Shown piece by piece: positions 1 to 11,001 of a DNA stretch of 64,000 nt. Source of the DNA: Varanus komodoensis (Eukaryota > Chordata > Lepidosauria > Squamata > Varanidae); the NCBI RefSeq assembly GCF_004798865.1, contig NW_025335268.1:81122468-81186467 (forward strand). The letters run 5' to 3'. The translations under genes were made by a program, and so were the position numbers. Position 1 is the first letter of the stretch; each line of letters starts with the position of its first letter. Below the pieces are notes generated by a model. The model did not search any database. It worked only from the letters and a program-made list of their open reading frames with translations, and was not told where the DNA came from.

Positions 1-544
1 ACTCTTATGGTTGTCATATAGTCCATGAAATCCTAAACTGCTCCAGACAAGCATCCTTGCATAAATGTTGACAACCCCCAAAATCAATATATCCTGGAGA
101 ACTGCAGGATAAGGTCATTTCCATAAGATCAGGGAAGGAATCTGTTGAGCAAAGAGTTGGGTGGCACGCCAACAGAACACCTATTTTCTCCTGCCTGCCT
201 AACATGAAAAAATAGTAGTCCAATGGACAGGGAGCCTGAAGAGATAAATTGAATTCTTATAGATCATAGCGACCCATCTCCCTGACTCTCAAGTCCATCC
301 TGATACTGAACTAAGTACTCCAATGTGCATAACGGGAAGAGCTGAAACTCTTCCTGTTCATCCACACAGGTCTCAGAGATACATGACTCTTGATCATGAA
401 TTAGAACATGTAAAAACAAGGCAAGCTGATAAGGCAACCACCAACCTGCAGGTACAAGGAATGCCCAGGTCATATTCTTCTCACCTGGCTAGCCTTCCTT
501 CCAACAGCACATTTTTCTCTGCTCACTGATGTAGTTCCCCCATG
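1..544. other. unclassified noncoding sequence
   Basis: Mixed-composition sequence with only short, overlapping reading frames on both strands and no recognisable repeat, RNA or exon. I see nothing specific here. Confidence 0.5.
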
Positions 545-770
545 CTGGGTAGTGCTTAAGAGTGCAGGACTGGGACTCACTCTGTTTTAGTCCACACTCT
601 GCCATAAAACTCACCAATTGACTTTGGACGAGTCACAGATTTTCAGCTCACAGGACTGTTACAGTGTAGTTAAGATATAGAGCAGGAGAATTGTGTAAGC
701 TGCCTTGATTTCCTTATGGAGGAAAAAAGGCAGGATAGAAATATAATATAATAAAATAAATAAATTTATG
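545..770 (+). mobile_element. tRNA-derived CORE-type SINE (old copy)
   Basis: The layout is that of the squamate tRNA-derived SINE repeated elsewhere in this window. A tRNA-like head (TAGTGCTTAAGAGTGCAGGACT) is followed by a core with TGACTTTGGACGAGTCAC, then a segment like the usual TAAGCTGCCTTGA end, and an AT-rich tail (AATAAAATAAATAAATT). Core wording of the type 'gacctTGGGCCAGTCACT' is shared with MIR-like CORE-SINEs. The copy is divergent and so probably old. Family placement rests on recall of the consensus. Confidence 0.6.
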
Positions 771-2514
771 GAAGGAACAAATCTCCTAGCAAGGGTCTGA
801 TTTCAGAGTGCTGCAAAATTGCTAAGGGAAGCTGATCTACAGCTGAACTGATGTTCAGGATTTGAGTCATAAGCTGTCACCCTTCAGATGTTTCAGATGC
901 TGGAGGTTCATATACCAGAAACACACATACAATACTGATGCACATACAGTATCACATATGGCTGATACCACTCTCCCTCCAGGTTCCAGCAAATGCTCCA
1001 GCTCCTTTGGCCATTTTATTTGACTTTCATTGAAAATATGTATCAACCTAGTGCCACTGTTTTGCTGTTTTCTACCTTTGTTAGGATTCTTAGATTCCTG
1101 CTGAAATCACCCTCCAGCTCATGGAACCCAGGCATAAGACTACGGCCAACCATTTTCTCCAGTACGTGTAGTTTTGGTAGCCTGAAACTGGTAAAGTGGA
1201 GGGGCTTCATGCAGCATCTGGAAGCCTTATCCAAGGGCCTTTCCATGCAATAGCTGCACCCCTACTTCATCTTCAGGATCAGAATCCCTTAGAAGTTATC
1301 ATTCAAATTTCCTTCAGTAAAAATGGATAAGTACAGCTGAATTTTCTGGTAATTTGCTTGACTGGACAAAGTTTAAATTGATGTGACAATAGGTTAATGA
1401 TGATAGGATTATTGGCAGCATATGAGATAGTTAATTCCTTATTATGCCATATGTGATAGTTCATTTGTGACTAAAAGTTTCATGCAACTATGCATATTCC
1501 TAAAGTTATCATTGTACTTATCTGGATTTTTGTCTGACCAAAATAACCAACCTCCTTAGAAACAAAACCTGTGAGTTCATCACTGTGATAAATATGCCAA
1601 GATGAGCAACCGCCAAGGATAAACATCAATTTTAGAAGTGTATTTCAGATCATATGTAGGCTTAAAATTGTATCTAAAAGAAGTCATGCTACTCTTTTGC
1701 ACATTCAAACATTTGGAGGGTGAGCAGAACCTGATATCTAGTCCCATTCCCAAGATTATTGCATTCATTGGTCCCATCCCTGACCTCAAAGCATGCCAAA
1801 GCCTAAGACCTGCAGGTTCATATACACATTCAGCAAAGCACATTTAGAATGCATCATGTGATCAAAGACCCCACATTATGACAAAGGACATTCAACTGAT
1901 ACACAAAGAAACAGTTTTCAGACCTTTAGCTTCAACATGGAAAAGTTGTGGTTGGAGCTGACCTAGGTGGGGGGTCACCAGGGATGAACCTGTACATGGA
2001 GCCCTTCTCCCTGTCCATGTATTGCTTAAACCTGTGGAGAAAAGCATCCAGAAATGGACCAGAAGTCTTGGGAAGCCTGTATCTTGCACATGGAGGTTCT
2101 CATGACTGGATAGTGCTCCAGGCTAAGATATTCCCTCCACATAGAAAGATCAAATCTCTTCAAGGAAGGACTTAACCAAGCCTTCTTCCCAATGAGCTAG
2201 TTTTCTAAGTACCATAATAGTTTTTTGTATGGAGGAGCATTCAATATGGAAGCAGCAGTCAGAATTGGAACAGTGAGAACATAGATTTTCTACCTGCTCT
2301 GCAGTTTGTGAGAACTAGGGCAGAACTTTAAGTTTTCTAAATGGGAAAGTTGGTATCTAATTAAATATGTATGTCACCATAATATTTCTCACAACAAATG
2401 TTGGAGGAAACTGGCCTTGAAAGATCCTTATTCTTGAATAAATTTAGTCAAGCTTACTGATGCAGGTAGCATGCTGCATATTCAATCATAAGCAGGTAAA
2501 CTCATGTGGATAAC
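771..2514. other. unclassified noncoding sequence
   Basis: No repeat or gene recognised. Short frames at about 993-1253 and 1580-1843 overlap on opposite strands, have no homology I recognise and lack splice or promoter context, so they look like chance frames. Confidence 0.5.
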
Positions 2515-2690
2515 CAATGTGGTGTGGCGGTTAGAGTGGAGATCCAGGTTCTAGTTCTTACTCAGCCATGAAGCTCACTGGCCAGTTACTCACTCTTACC
2601 CCACCCATCTTACAGTGTTGATGTTGTGAGGATAAAATGGATCTATGTAAGATGCCTTCAGATCCTCACAAGAGATGAAAGGGCAATAGA
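2515..2690 (+). mobile_element. tRNA-derived CORE-type SINE
   Basis: The head reads ATGTGGTGTGGCGGTTAGAG, matching the usual 'agtgtggtgtagtggttagagtg' start of this SINE. It is followed by CAGCCATGAAGCTCACTGG, CAGTTACTCACTCTTACC and GTTGTGAGGATAAAATGGA, in the canonical order. The 3' end runs straight into a GA-rich microsatellite, so the tail has probably expanded into the simple repeat. The missing piece between the A-box area and the 'gatccaggttctagt' B-box area points to a small deletion in the tRNA part. Confidence 0.75.
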
Positions 2691-2726
2691 AGGAGAAGGA
2701 GAAGGAGAAGGAGAAGGAGAAGAAGA
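2688..2726 (+). repeat. (AGAAGG)n purine microsatellite
   Basis: About six tandem hexamer units of GAAGGA/GAGAAG type, directly at the SINE 3' end. All purine on the plus strand. Confidence 0.9.
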
Positions 2727-3302
2727 CATTAAATCTTTCTGCTTGAAACGCTAGACTTGCTTTCTTGTTCTGAAGCCAAGTTCAGAAACACTCTTTAGTA
2801 TTTCTTATATTCCAAAGATTCCTTGCACAAAAAACAGATTCAGATATTATGCTATGATTGGCACAGACCTGACAATTACCTTTGTGATGTTCATGTCACA
2901 GGATTAACATTACCTTCTGGACCGTGCACATTTATTACAGTGCATTTTAGCCTCTCTTCAGGTTAGGGTTCTTTTAAATATATCAATTTGTAGCTTATAT
3001 TATTTCCCTCCTGTTCTTTGGGTCCATGTCATATTCACAGATGAGACATCTATTGCATCTACACTGAATAAAAGTTATGGAAGGAAGCTGAACAAACAAG
3101 GCTTTATCTGTGTGTCAGCTTAAACTATTGCTGCAGCAAAAATGACTTTTGTATTTGTGCCTTACCATCTCCAGTAAATGTGATAGAAAAATGAATTCCT
3201 TTAATGAAATGCTGATGAAATTCACTTGGGAAAAATGTGAGCTTATTGTGCTTACCTTACTTATAAGATGGCCAAGGGATGTATATGTAAGTATCATATC
3301 AA
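2727..3302. other. unclassified noncoding sequence
   Basis: AT-rich, no recognisable element. It ends at the left flank (ATATCAA) of the inverted-repeat element at 3303. Confidence 0.5.
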
Positions 3303-3397
3303 TGGGGGAGTTACTCAGTGTGAAACAATCTCTCTAGCAATCCACAGGTTCTCTGGTTTCCCATGTCCCGGACAAGATACCCTGAGTAACTCCCCCA
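3303..3397. mobile_element. candidate MITE with perfect 16-bp terminal inverted repeats
   Basis: The left arm TGGGGGAGTTACTCAG (3303-3318) is the exact reverse complement of the right arm CTGAGTAACTCCCCCA (3382-3397), with 63 bp between. The hexamer ATATCA lies just outside on both sides (3296-3301, one base before the left arm, and 3398-3403, abutting the right arm), as a target-site duplication would. There is no coding capacity, so it would be a non-autonomous DNA transposon. I do not recognise the family. A simple foldback formed by local duplication is the alternative. Confidence 0.5.
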
Positions 3398-3403
3398 ATA
3401 TCA

Positions 3404-4244
3404 CTTTTTCAGATCATGAAGCATAGGTAGCTGAAGGGTCTACAAAGTGATGTGTAACAGAGACAAAAACACAGTGAAAAACCAAACCACATAATCAGCT
3501 ACTGTTTAACAGTATGATTAGGCTGAAAACTACTGCTAAAAGAGGCTCCAAACAAATTCTGATGTGCTCTGAAAAAGAAGCAGAACAAGGCAGTTTTGTT
3601 TTGCGGGGGAAGAAACTTTCAGTACTGTAAGGAGGTGCTGTTAAAAAAAAAAAAAACCACAATGCAACATTCCTATTACAGCAGACAACATTTCAAAATG
3701 GTTGGTTCAAAGGTAGCCATAGCAGGAGGGTTATTGAAGGTGGCTCAAATGCTTACAAGCAGAGAGCAACTTGGGAGTCAGCTCTTCCTTGTTTAATCTC
3801 TAGCTTCAGCTTTCCAGATTCTGACATCACTTGACATTTCACACTTCACATTTCTCCCAACTGTCTCTCTGCCTTAAGGTACACTCACATACAAATTTTG
3901 ACTCACAAACAGAATGGGCAAATCATTTTTTATTTAGATCATGTTTTCTTTTATGACAGCAGCTGCTCTGAAGGCTGAAATTGGAAATTTGAGCACTTCT
4001 TTTCAGGAAACAGGTTATACAGCGGGCTTCTTTATTTATTTATTTATCCTGCCTTCTGCGCTGTTTTGCTGCCACGTTGCATTATCAAAAGCGGAAAAAA
4101 GAAAAAACCTGCCAAGGAAAAATGAAACAGAAAACAAAAGGTTCCGCTGATTTTCATGGCAGCCTTTCCTTCAGTATGGATTTAGAAAAACAGAGAACTT
4201 CCAGTATAATAATAAACTTTTGTCCAGTGGTATACAAATCTCTT
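3404..4244. other. unclassified noncoding sequence with short simple repeats
   Basis: Contains a 13-A run near 3643 and a short (TTTA)n followed by TCCTGCCTTCTG near 4030-4055, which resembles the end of a minus-strand SINE but is too short to assign. Nothing else seen. Confidence 0.45.
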
Positions 4245-4355
4245 TATTGTTATCATTAGATTGCACTTACATCCCACCTTGTTTCCTTTTGTGATGAATC
4301 CAAGTCAATTTATAGAACTCCATTTTATTCTCATGATGAAAATCCTGTGATGTAG

Positions 4356-4392
<37 letters not shown>

Positions 4393-4705
4393 GAACATTT
4401 CTATGCCGCCCCTTGCCGAAGCCTCAGGGCGGCTTACAACACAATAAAATACAATACAATACAAAAATAACAATATAAAATTAAAATTAATAATATAAAA
4501 TAAATAAGAAATATAAACGATATAAAAGAAGTTATAAAAGAGAAGATAGAAAAGAAAAGAAAAGGTTATGCTGAGAGAGAGCCACAGTCCCAGAGTCACT
4601 CAGTAAGCTTCCTGGCCAAATGAGAATTAGAACCTGGATCTTCTGAATCCTTCTGAATCCCCAATCTAACACTCTAACAACCACATCACACTGGCACATG
4701 TGTTT
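4245..4705 (-). mobile_element. tRNA-derived CORE-type SINE, split by a younger insertion
   Basis: Two halves of one minus-strand SINE. The 4563-4705 part carries the tRNA head (on the minus strand GCCAGTGTGATGTGGTTGTT, then a B-box-like CAGGTTCTAATTCTC). The 4245-4360 part carries the core and tail (TCCTGTGATGTAGGTTAT on plus, equivalent to the usual 'ccctgtgaggtaggtta'). Joining ...GATGTAGGTTAT to GCTGAGAGAGAGCC across the gap restores the normal SINE order. The gap 4361-4562 is an inserted L2-type tail flanked by AGGTTAT on both sides. Confidence 0.75.
4354..4569 (-). mobile_element. L2-type 3' end fragment with AAT tail and 7-bp target duplication
   Basis: The segment 4361-4562 lies between two copies of AGGTTAT (4354-4360 and 4563-4569). 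On the minus strand it ends with GTAAGCCGCCCTGAGGCTTC and GGGGCGGCATAGAAATGTTC, the 3' end shared by L2-clade LINEs (and SINEs using them) in this window, followed by an (AAT)n tail. The remainder is AT-rich and uninformative. The short length fits a strongly 5'-truncated retrotransposon or an L2-mobilised SINE. Confidence 0.75.
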
Positions 4706-5784
4706 ATTTACAGTCAAAATGATTGAATTCATATTCAAATCATTTTAGTCACAGTTAAATTCTAATCAGGCCCCATATTATTCTGTTGTTAGTTTTGCTA
4801 TATGTGATTATTTATGTGTATATTAGTCCAAGAGATGGGGATCAGGTCACTTTACAAAGGAACTTGCAAGGACTGAATTACTCAAACATCCCATATCAAT
4901 AATGATACATCAACTTTAATCGCACATACTATTTTCTCTAAACAATATGATGCAATCTACATGCTAAATTCATCTCTTTTTCAGCATTTATTTCCTGATT
5001 CAGTAACTCTTAAAATTCTGCTAACTTAATTCACTAGAGACTCACCTAAGCCCAGAAATCAGGTAATCAGAAAAAAAATTCAAAGTGGGGTTTTCATTTT
5101 CAAAGGTAATTGCTCACTATTTACAATTTAGTTCCAATTCTTTCTACTCTGCTTATGGGTTGAGAAAAGGGTCAAGGAAATGTTTGTGTTACAACTAGAT
5201 CTGCAATGAAAGTGCTATTTTCTTTCTTCTCCACTTGTGTAAGACACAGGATAAACTAGCCTATCAAACTTTGAATGATCACCTGCCAGAATGGTACAAA
5301 GAAAGCCATCACCACTCTGAGAAACATTGCAGCAATCCTTGCATACCTGACCTTGTATTAGCAGACATACAGACACATATTTTTTTCATTATTCACAATT
5401 ACACCTGAATTTTTTTTGCCGCAGACCAGTGTGGCACTGGTTCTCCAAAGAACAGAAAGCACTCCTTGCCAGCATGCACTCTACAAAGTGCTTCACATAG
5501 TTGGAGATGGATGTTGGGTCATGTGAAGAGGGGATGCCCAGTGCTTGTAGCTTAGAAAGGATATCAACTAGTAACAGTTTATACCCATTCAGGATAAAAA
5601 TGTCAGGAAATGGAGTTTCATAATCACATCTATTATCCTATAAACATGGAGGGTGACTTCATGAAGATAAGATGCCTGTACCTTCTTCACCTATTTGCTG
5701 TAAACACACCCAAATAGAGCTTTTGTTAGAAGATTAATGATGTACCAGAGAAAACATACAAACTTACTCAGTTGGATCTTCTCT

Positions 5785-5786
<2 letters not shown>
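4706..5786. other. unclassified noncoding sequence
   Basis: AT-rich with no recognised repeat, RNA gene or coding signal. Confidence 0.5.

Positions 5787-5834
<48 letters not shown>
5787..5834 (+). repeat. (TC)24 microsatellite
   Basis: Twenty-four uninterrupted TC dinucleotides (GA on the minus strand). The minus-strand frame crossing it, with an Arg-Glu run, is an artefact of the repeat. Confidence 0.97.
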
Positions 5835-5837
<3 letters not shown>

Positions 5838-6759
5838 CCAGAACTGTGCTAAGACTAAGCCATTTTCCAGCAAATGAGTTATCCCAGCTGTATTAACATT
5901 ATGGTACAATCACTTTAAGTCATGGTCAGTTTACCCCAGATGACATTTTATAACAGATTGCTTTAGGGTAGGGGGAAAAAAGGTAATGAACAATGACACA
6001 TACCTCATCTGTGCTGCTACCTGGATATAGTCCTGGTGAGTAGTGCAAAGGAAGAAGGCCTGTCCTTAAAATTAAGATTGGCATCTGCCCATTTTTCACC
6101 CAGGCGGTTTAGAAATGTAAGACCTATGACCTTTGGTGCATTCCTCATGGGACTCATGCATCTACTCCTCAACTGTATGGGTGGCTGGAGGAAAGGGAAG
6201 ATTGGGAGTTCCATAGGAAAAGGTAATAGATGGGTTAGGACATTATTTTCCCTGTTTTACCCTAATTTCTGCAGTGATTTGGCTACCCAGAGATCATGTT
6301 CTTGCTTCTCCATTTTGAAACTTATATCTCTGACAAAGAAATATGAAGCATGGCAGTATACAGAAAATGAAATTCACAAGCATGAACGCTTGCTTCCCTG
6401 TTCTTTGTCTCCTGTTATTTCTCCTTAGGCAAGTCAGTATCATTGCCCTCAAGCCCACTTTTATACCCAAGAAAGAACAGCAGAATCTCTTCTCCTCTTT
6501 AAATAACTGCAGATACGCAGTTTTAAAAGGTCTCTTCCACTTTGGAATTTGACTCAAGTTTCAGTCGCACAGCATCCCTTGGCAGTGGAACAAGTGTCTT
6601 ATGTAAGCTGGTATAGTCAGAGTTAGCCGAAAAGGGATGTCCATGAAAAGTCACAACTAAACAGTCATTTGAAGAGGAAGAACCAGTGTCTAAGAAATGT
6701 CAAGCTATTTTGAGCTAGGAATGTTATCACTAAATCTATGGTTTTTTTTAAAGCTCAAT
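5835..6759. other. unclassified noncoding sequence
   Basis: Contains frames of up to 130 codons (6036-6428 plus) overlapped by frames on the other strand. The proteins show no recognisable domain. Probably noncoding. Confidence 0.5.
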
Positions 6760-7110
6760 ATACATCCCACATTTCCACCAAAATGGCACTCTAGTATTAA
6801 AACAACAAAATTAAAATGTCACATATAAAAGAAACAATTTAAAAACACATCAGTAAGTGAAACAGACAGCCCATGACCAGTTTAAAAATCTCTTCAGTAC
6901 GTTTTGAAGATCAGCTTAAAGCCAGATCAGCTTACATGCCAAAGGCTTGCCTGAATAAAGATATCTTTGCCTGTCTGCAGAAAAACTACAGAGAGGGACC
7001 TAACCTAGATAGCTGGTAGCTCCTTCTAACAGCCCTTGGTTAACCATGTGGCTGAAACTTTGAGGGCCACCTCCTGCCACAATTGTCCATGTAAAAGTCA
7101 CTATACATGT
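6760..7110 (-). mobile_element. old L2-like LINE 3' end (tentative)
   Basis: The plus strand reads AAAGGCTTGCCTGAATAAAG, then TCTTTGCCTGTCTGCAGAAA and ACAGAGAGGGACC. This is the degraded reverse complement of a reptile LINE 3' region whose usual wording is 'ccaaaggcctgcctgaataaaaaggtctttgcctgcctgcggaa'. An A-rich stretch to the left would be the body of its 3' end. Assignment is by recall and the copy is very diverged. Confidence 0.4.
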
Positions 7111-7239
7111 ATTAGTCTAGGAAGTGTGGATCAGGCCTTTTCTTTACAAGGCAGAGCAAACAGAATCCTGAAGCACACACATAAACCCTTCATAACTAGA
7201 TTAAGAGAGTGTGTGACAGACTTTCCTGAGTGTTCTGCA

Positions 7240-7330
7240 GGTGTTTTGGACTACAACTCCCAGAATTCCTAATTGTGTGGAGCCATCTCAGTGGAAATCT
7301 GCAGGGTACCACATTGAGAAAGACTGGATT
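7240..7330 (+). mobile_element. hAT-like MITE fragment
   Basis: TTTTGGACTACAACTCCCAG, followed 60 bp later by ACATTGAGAAAGACTGG, matches the body and terminus (usually 'ggttgagaaacactgg') of a common squamate foldback element with hAT-type ends. The internal second arm is degraded, so this is probably a broken copy. Confidence 0.5.
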
Positions 7331-7670
7331 ACAGGAAAGCTTGGAATCCGATGAGACAGTCCAACCAAAGCAAACAAAGTGGCCAACTATATCATTTCAA
7401 ACTTGCTCTCTTCTGCATCAAAGAATTAGCAATTCTTGAGTTCCTTTGAAGGTAGGTGAGGTATAGTTAAGAAAATAAACTAGATTCTTGTATTCCTGTT
7501 TAGGTAGTCACTGGGTAGTCTTATAATGAGTATGTCTCAGATTCCCTACCTGCATTAAGGGAAGAATAGTTGACCTTACATGCATATTGTAAGAATTACT
7601 AAAACATTACTATCTATATCTATATCTTTCTCTCCCTGATCATTTAGGGCAGGAGCACACAACATTTCTG
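7331..7670. other. unclassified noncoding sequence
   Basis: No recognised element; includes a short imperfect (TATC)n near 7610-7630. Confidence 0.5.
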
Positions 7671-7676
7671 ATCCCA

Positions 7677-7780
7677 TTTATTATTTATTTATTTATTAAA
7701 ACATTTTTATGCCGCCCCATTCGCCGAAGCCTCGGGGCAGCTTACAACATAGAGAGGCTTACAACATCACATCATTTCTG
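7677..7780 (-). mobile_element. L2-type LINE 3' end with AAAT tail
   Basis: The minus strand reads GTAAGCTGCCCCGAGGCTTC, GGCGAATGGGGCGGCATAAA and AATGTTTTAATAAATAAATA, closely matching the 3' ends at 4390 and 9340. Only the last ~100 bp are present, so it is heavily 5' truncated. The tail is (TTTA)n on the plus strand, unlike the (ATT)n tail of the 4.4-kb copy. Confidence 0.75.
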
Positions 7781-8543
7781 TGATGTGAGAAACTGTCCTA
7801 TCCACAACCATAAAATGGCCATGCTGCCAACCAAGGTAGTGGTCCAGACAAATTAATAAGAGAAGAAAGTTGGGAGCTACTAATGAAGTTCAACTTGATG
7901 TGAAGGAATCTCACCTTTCTCAGTATTAAATCTTCTTATTTTCAAAAGAATAAAAATTGAAAGTAGGAGGTATAGGGCCTCTTGGCGGACAGAAAGGAAA
8001 GGGTCCCATGGAGCTACATTGCCTAATCTTGTAGGGAAGGTGCTATATAAAAACCAAAGGTGCATCAGTATATACATTTACTTGATAGTAAGTTCTGATG
8101 GAGATATCATTGTGCTGCATCATGTTTTAAAAGGCAATATAAATGGCCATTTATTCTTACTGTCAGAACCACAGAGAAAGAATATGTAACAATGCTCTGC
8201 ATTGATTTCAGGATGGAAAGGTCTTACAGAACCATTTGCTTTGTAGAAAGAAAATGATTAATATGCTGATATGTTAATTTGTCCATTAATATGATTGTTT
8301 AGAACATTTAGAACATTCAGTGCAGATATAAAACTTGTCAAGGATGCACATTTGGTTCAAAGTGGCCCTAAACCTCAAAGAAGAATCTAGTTTCTACTGT
8401 GGGATATTAACTTTCCACATTAGTGATGGGCAAAGTTGATTTCATGAAAGTTCTCATTTTTCCAACATTGATTCCAGTCTGTTGCAGCTACGTAACAGAT
8501 CACAATTTTTTTTTTAGTCAGTGTGAAAATTTGTGCATATTTT
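7781..8543. other. unclassified noncoding sequence
   Basis: No recognised repeat or coding signal. Confidence 0.5.
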
Positions 8544-8591
8544 CACACAGAAAATATGTGCACACAGAAATGCACACAGAAAATATGTGCA
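8544..8591 (+). repeat. short tandem duplication, 29-bp period
   Basis: CACACAGAAAATATGTGCA occurs at 8544-8562 and again identically at 8573-8591. The arm TGCATATTTT just upstream is complementary to most of AAAATATGTGCA, so the segment can also fold. Confidence 0.85.
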
Positions 8592-9201
8592 TTGCTTTGG
8601 AAATGCATTTTGTATACTTTTTCCAAATGTATATATTTCTGTCCATTTTAGATTCTCATAGCTTTCTTAAGCTAATGTTTCACTAAAAAAACACTTTCGT
8701 ACACTTTTACAAATATATGATCTGTGCATATGTTAAAGAAATATATACATTTCATGTGCACTATTGGTGTGTGAGTGTGCTTCTGTGTGGGTGCACTCAT
8801 GCATGAGTTTATGAACTGAATCATACATTTCAGATGTCAATGGCAAACAGCATTCCAGTTCATGCTTATGCTTACTATGACCCAGTTTAGTTTAGATCCA
8901 TTTTTAGGTCAAAAAGTACAGATCTTGTAAACTTCCACTGAAACTCAAACTGAATGAGTTTTTCATTTATCCCTATTCCACATGCAAAAAAATGGTGGAA
9001 GAATGCTTTCCAAATCATCCTATTATTTGTGCTTTATGAGCACAATTATATGTATCTGTGGGGTTTCAACCATCAAACATGCCTTGTATGGAAAGCTTTT
9101 TCAGAAAAGAAGAATTAATCATTTCATACAGATTGTTATATTGCCATTGGATCTATCCAAGGTATGTCTTTGTCCAATGTTCTCTTCTGTTCTGTACTGG
9201 T
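8592..9201. other. unclassified noncoding sequence
   Basis: AT-rich; a TG-rich patch lies near 8765-8800. No element recognised. Confidence 0.5.
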
Positions 9202-9220
9202 TGTGTGTGTGTGTGTGTGT
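9202..9220 (+). repeat. (TG)n microsatellite
   Basis: Uninterrupted TG dinucleotides, followed by a T-rich stretch. Confidence 0.9.
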
Positions 9221-9282
9221 ATTTTTTATTTTTTTATTTTTATTTTCCTATGGCTATTTGCATACTCCAAAAAGCTCACAAT

Positions 9283-9284
9283 AT

Positions 9285-9331
<47 letters not shown>
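9283..9331 (-). repeat. (AAAT)n tail of the L2 LINE
   Basis: About twelve TTTA units on the plus strand immediately precede the L2 3' end at 9332, so on the minus strand this is the element's own terminal microsatellite. Confidence 0.9.
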
Positions 9332-10977
9332 GGCAACTTATATGCTGCCCCATCGCATGAGTCTTGGGGCAGCTTACAATCATTAAAATCCCGTATAAAA
9401 TGCAAAAAATTCATCAAATAAATAAAATAAAATAGTGGAAACAGCCTGGTCAATTTAAAATCAACAAGTAAACCATTAACTGTTAAAATTGCATTTAAAT
9501 AAAAGGTCTTGGCCTGGCACCGAAAAACAAATAATGACAGCGCCAGGCAGACCTCTCTGGGGAGTGCATTCCATGGGTTGGGCGCCACCACAGAGAAAGC
9601 CCTCCTCTGAGTACTCAACCTCCTAATATCCTTCATGGAGGGTTCTGGGAGAAGGGCCTCTGCCACCGATCTCAGGGGGCGGGAGGGCATATATGGACGC
9701 AGGCGCTCCTTTAGGTAACCAGGGCCTAAGCCGTTCAGGGCTTTGTAGGTAATAACCAGCACCTTGAATTGGGCCCGGACTTCAATGGGGAGCCAGTGGA
9801 GCTGACAGAGGATGGGGGTTATATGAGAACAATGCCCAGTCCCCGTCAGCAGCCTGGCAGCTCTATTTTGAACCAATTGAAGTAACTGGACCGTCTTCAA
9901 GGGCAACCCCACGTAGAGTGCGTTACAGAAGTCTAATCTGGAAGTGACCAATGCATGTGTCCCTGTTGCCAGGCAGTCGTTCTCCAGGTAGGGACGCAGC
10001 TGATGGATCAGCCAAAGCTGAAGGAAAGCACTCCTTGTCACAGCTGTCACTTGAGCTTCCAACGATAGCTCTGGGTCGAGGAGCACTCCCAAGCTCCAGA
10101 CCCTGTCCTTAAGAAGGAGTGCAACCCCGTCCAGGGCAAGGTCAAAGTCCCCCATCCCAAAGCCCAATCCACCTACCAGCAGGACCTCTGTCTTGTCTAG
10201 ACTGAGCTTCAGTTTATTGGCTCTCATCCAGCCCATTACCTCAGCCAGGCACTGGTTCAGTACAGCCACTGCCTCACCTGGATTGGTGGAGAACGAGAGG
10301 TAGAGCTGGGTGTCATCAGCATACTGATGATTCCGCAGCCCACACCTCCTGATGACCTCTCCCAGCAGTTTCATGTAGATGTTAAATAGCATGGGGGACA
10401 AGATGGAACCCTGCGGAACTCCATGGCATAGCTGCCATGGTGCAGAGCCATAGTCCCCCAGCACCACCTTCTGGAATCGGCCGTTGAGATAGGAGCGGAA
10501 CCACTGCAAAGCAGTGCCTCCAACTCCCAATCCCGCTAGCCTATCCAGAAGTATACCATGGTCGATGGTATCGAAAGCTGCTGAGAGGTCCAGGAGAACC
10601 AACAGGGATGCACTCCCCCTGTCTCTCTCCCTGCACAGGTCACTGTACAGGGTGACCAAGGCAGATTCAGTACCGTACCTGGGTCTGAAGCCGGATTGAA
10701 ATGGGTCCAGATAATCAGTTTCCTCCAAGAGTGCTTGGAGTTGTCCCGCCACCACCCGCTCTAACACCTTGCCCAGAAACGGGATGTTGGCCACCGGTCT
10801 ATAATTGGTGGCCATCTCTGGATCCAGGGAAGCCTTCTTTAGGACAGGCTGGACTACCGCCTCCTTTAAAGGGGCAGGTACCCAGCCATCCCTTACAGAG
10901 GCATTGACAACCTCCAGGATCCAGGTCCCTATCCCATCCTTGGCTGTCTTGAGTAGCCAAGATGGGCAAGGGTCCAA
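9325..10977 (-). pseudogene. L2 LINE reverse transcriptase (broken)
   Basis: A 550-codon open stretch encoding an RNA-directed DNA polymerase that copies LINE RNA at a nicked target. Visible motifs: NYRPVANIPFLGKVLERVV (finger region); LDLSAAFDTIDH (about residues 129-140, motif A with catalytic Asp); GVPQGSILSP (186, motif B); YADDTQLY (219, catalytic Asp pair, codons at 10312-10323); KLKLSLDKTEVLLVG; and a C-terminal AFSVVAPNPWNALPREV block. The first Met is internal: the frame continues upstream past an in-frame TAA at 10999-11001. Near 9500 a 1-bp deletion, seen against the copy at 48.9 kb, shifts the frame. The last ~40 residues are therefore read-through into the 3' UTR and tail. Motif residues are intact, but the element as a whole cannot make full protein. 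Confidence 0.9.
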
Positions 10978-11001
10978 TAAGCAGGTGGTGAAATGTACTT
11001 A

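Noticed and set aside
5691-5909. Arg-Glu repeat protein on the minus strand
   Set aside because: Produced by the (TC)24 microsatellite.
6036-6428. 130-codon plus-strand frame
   Set aside because: No domain, overlapped by frames on the other strand, no gene context.
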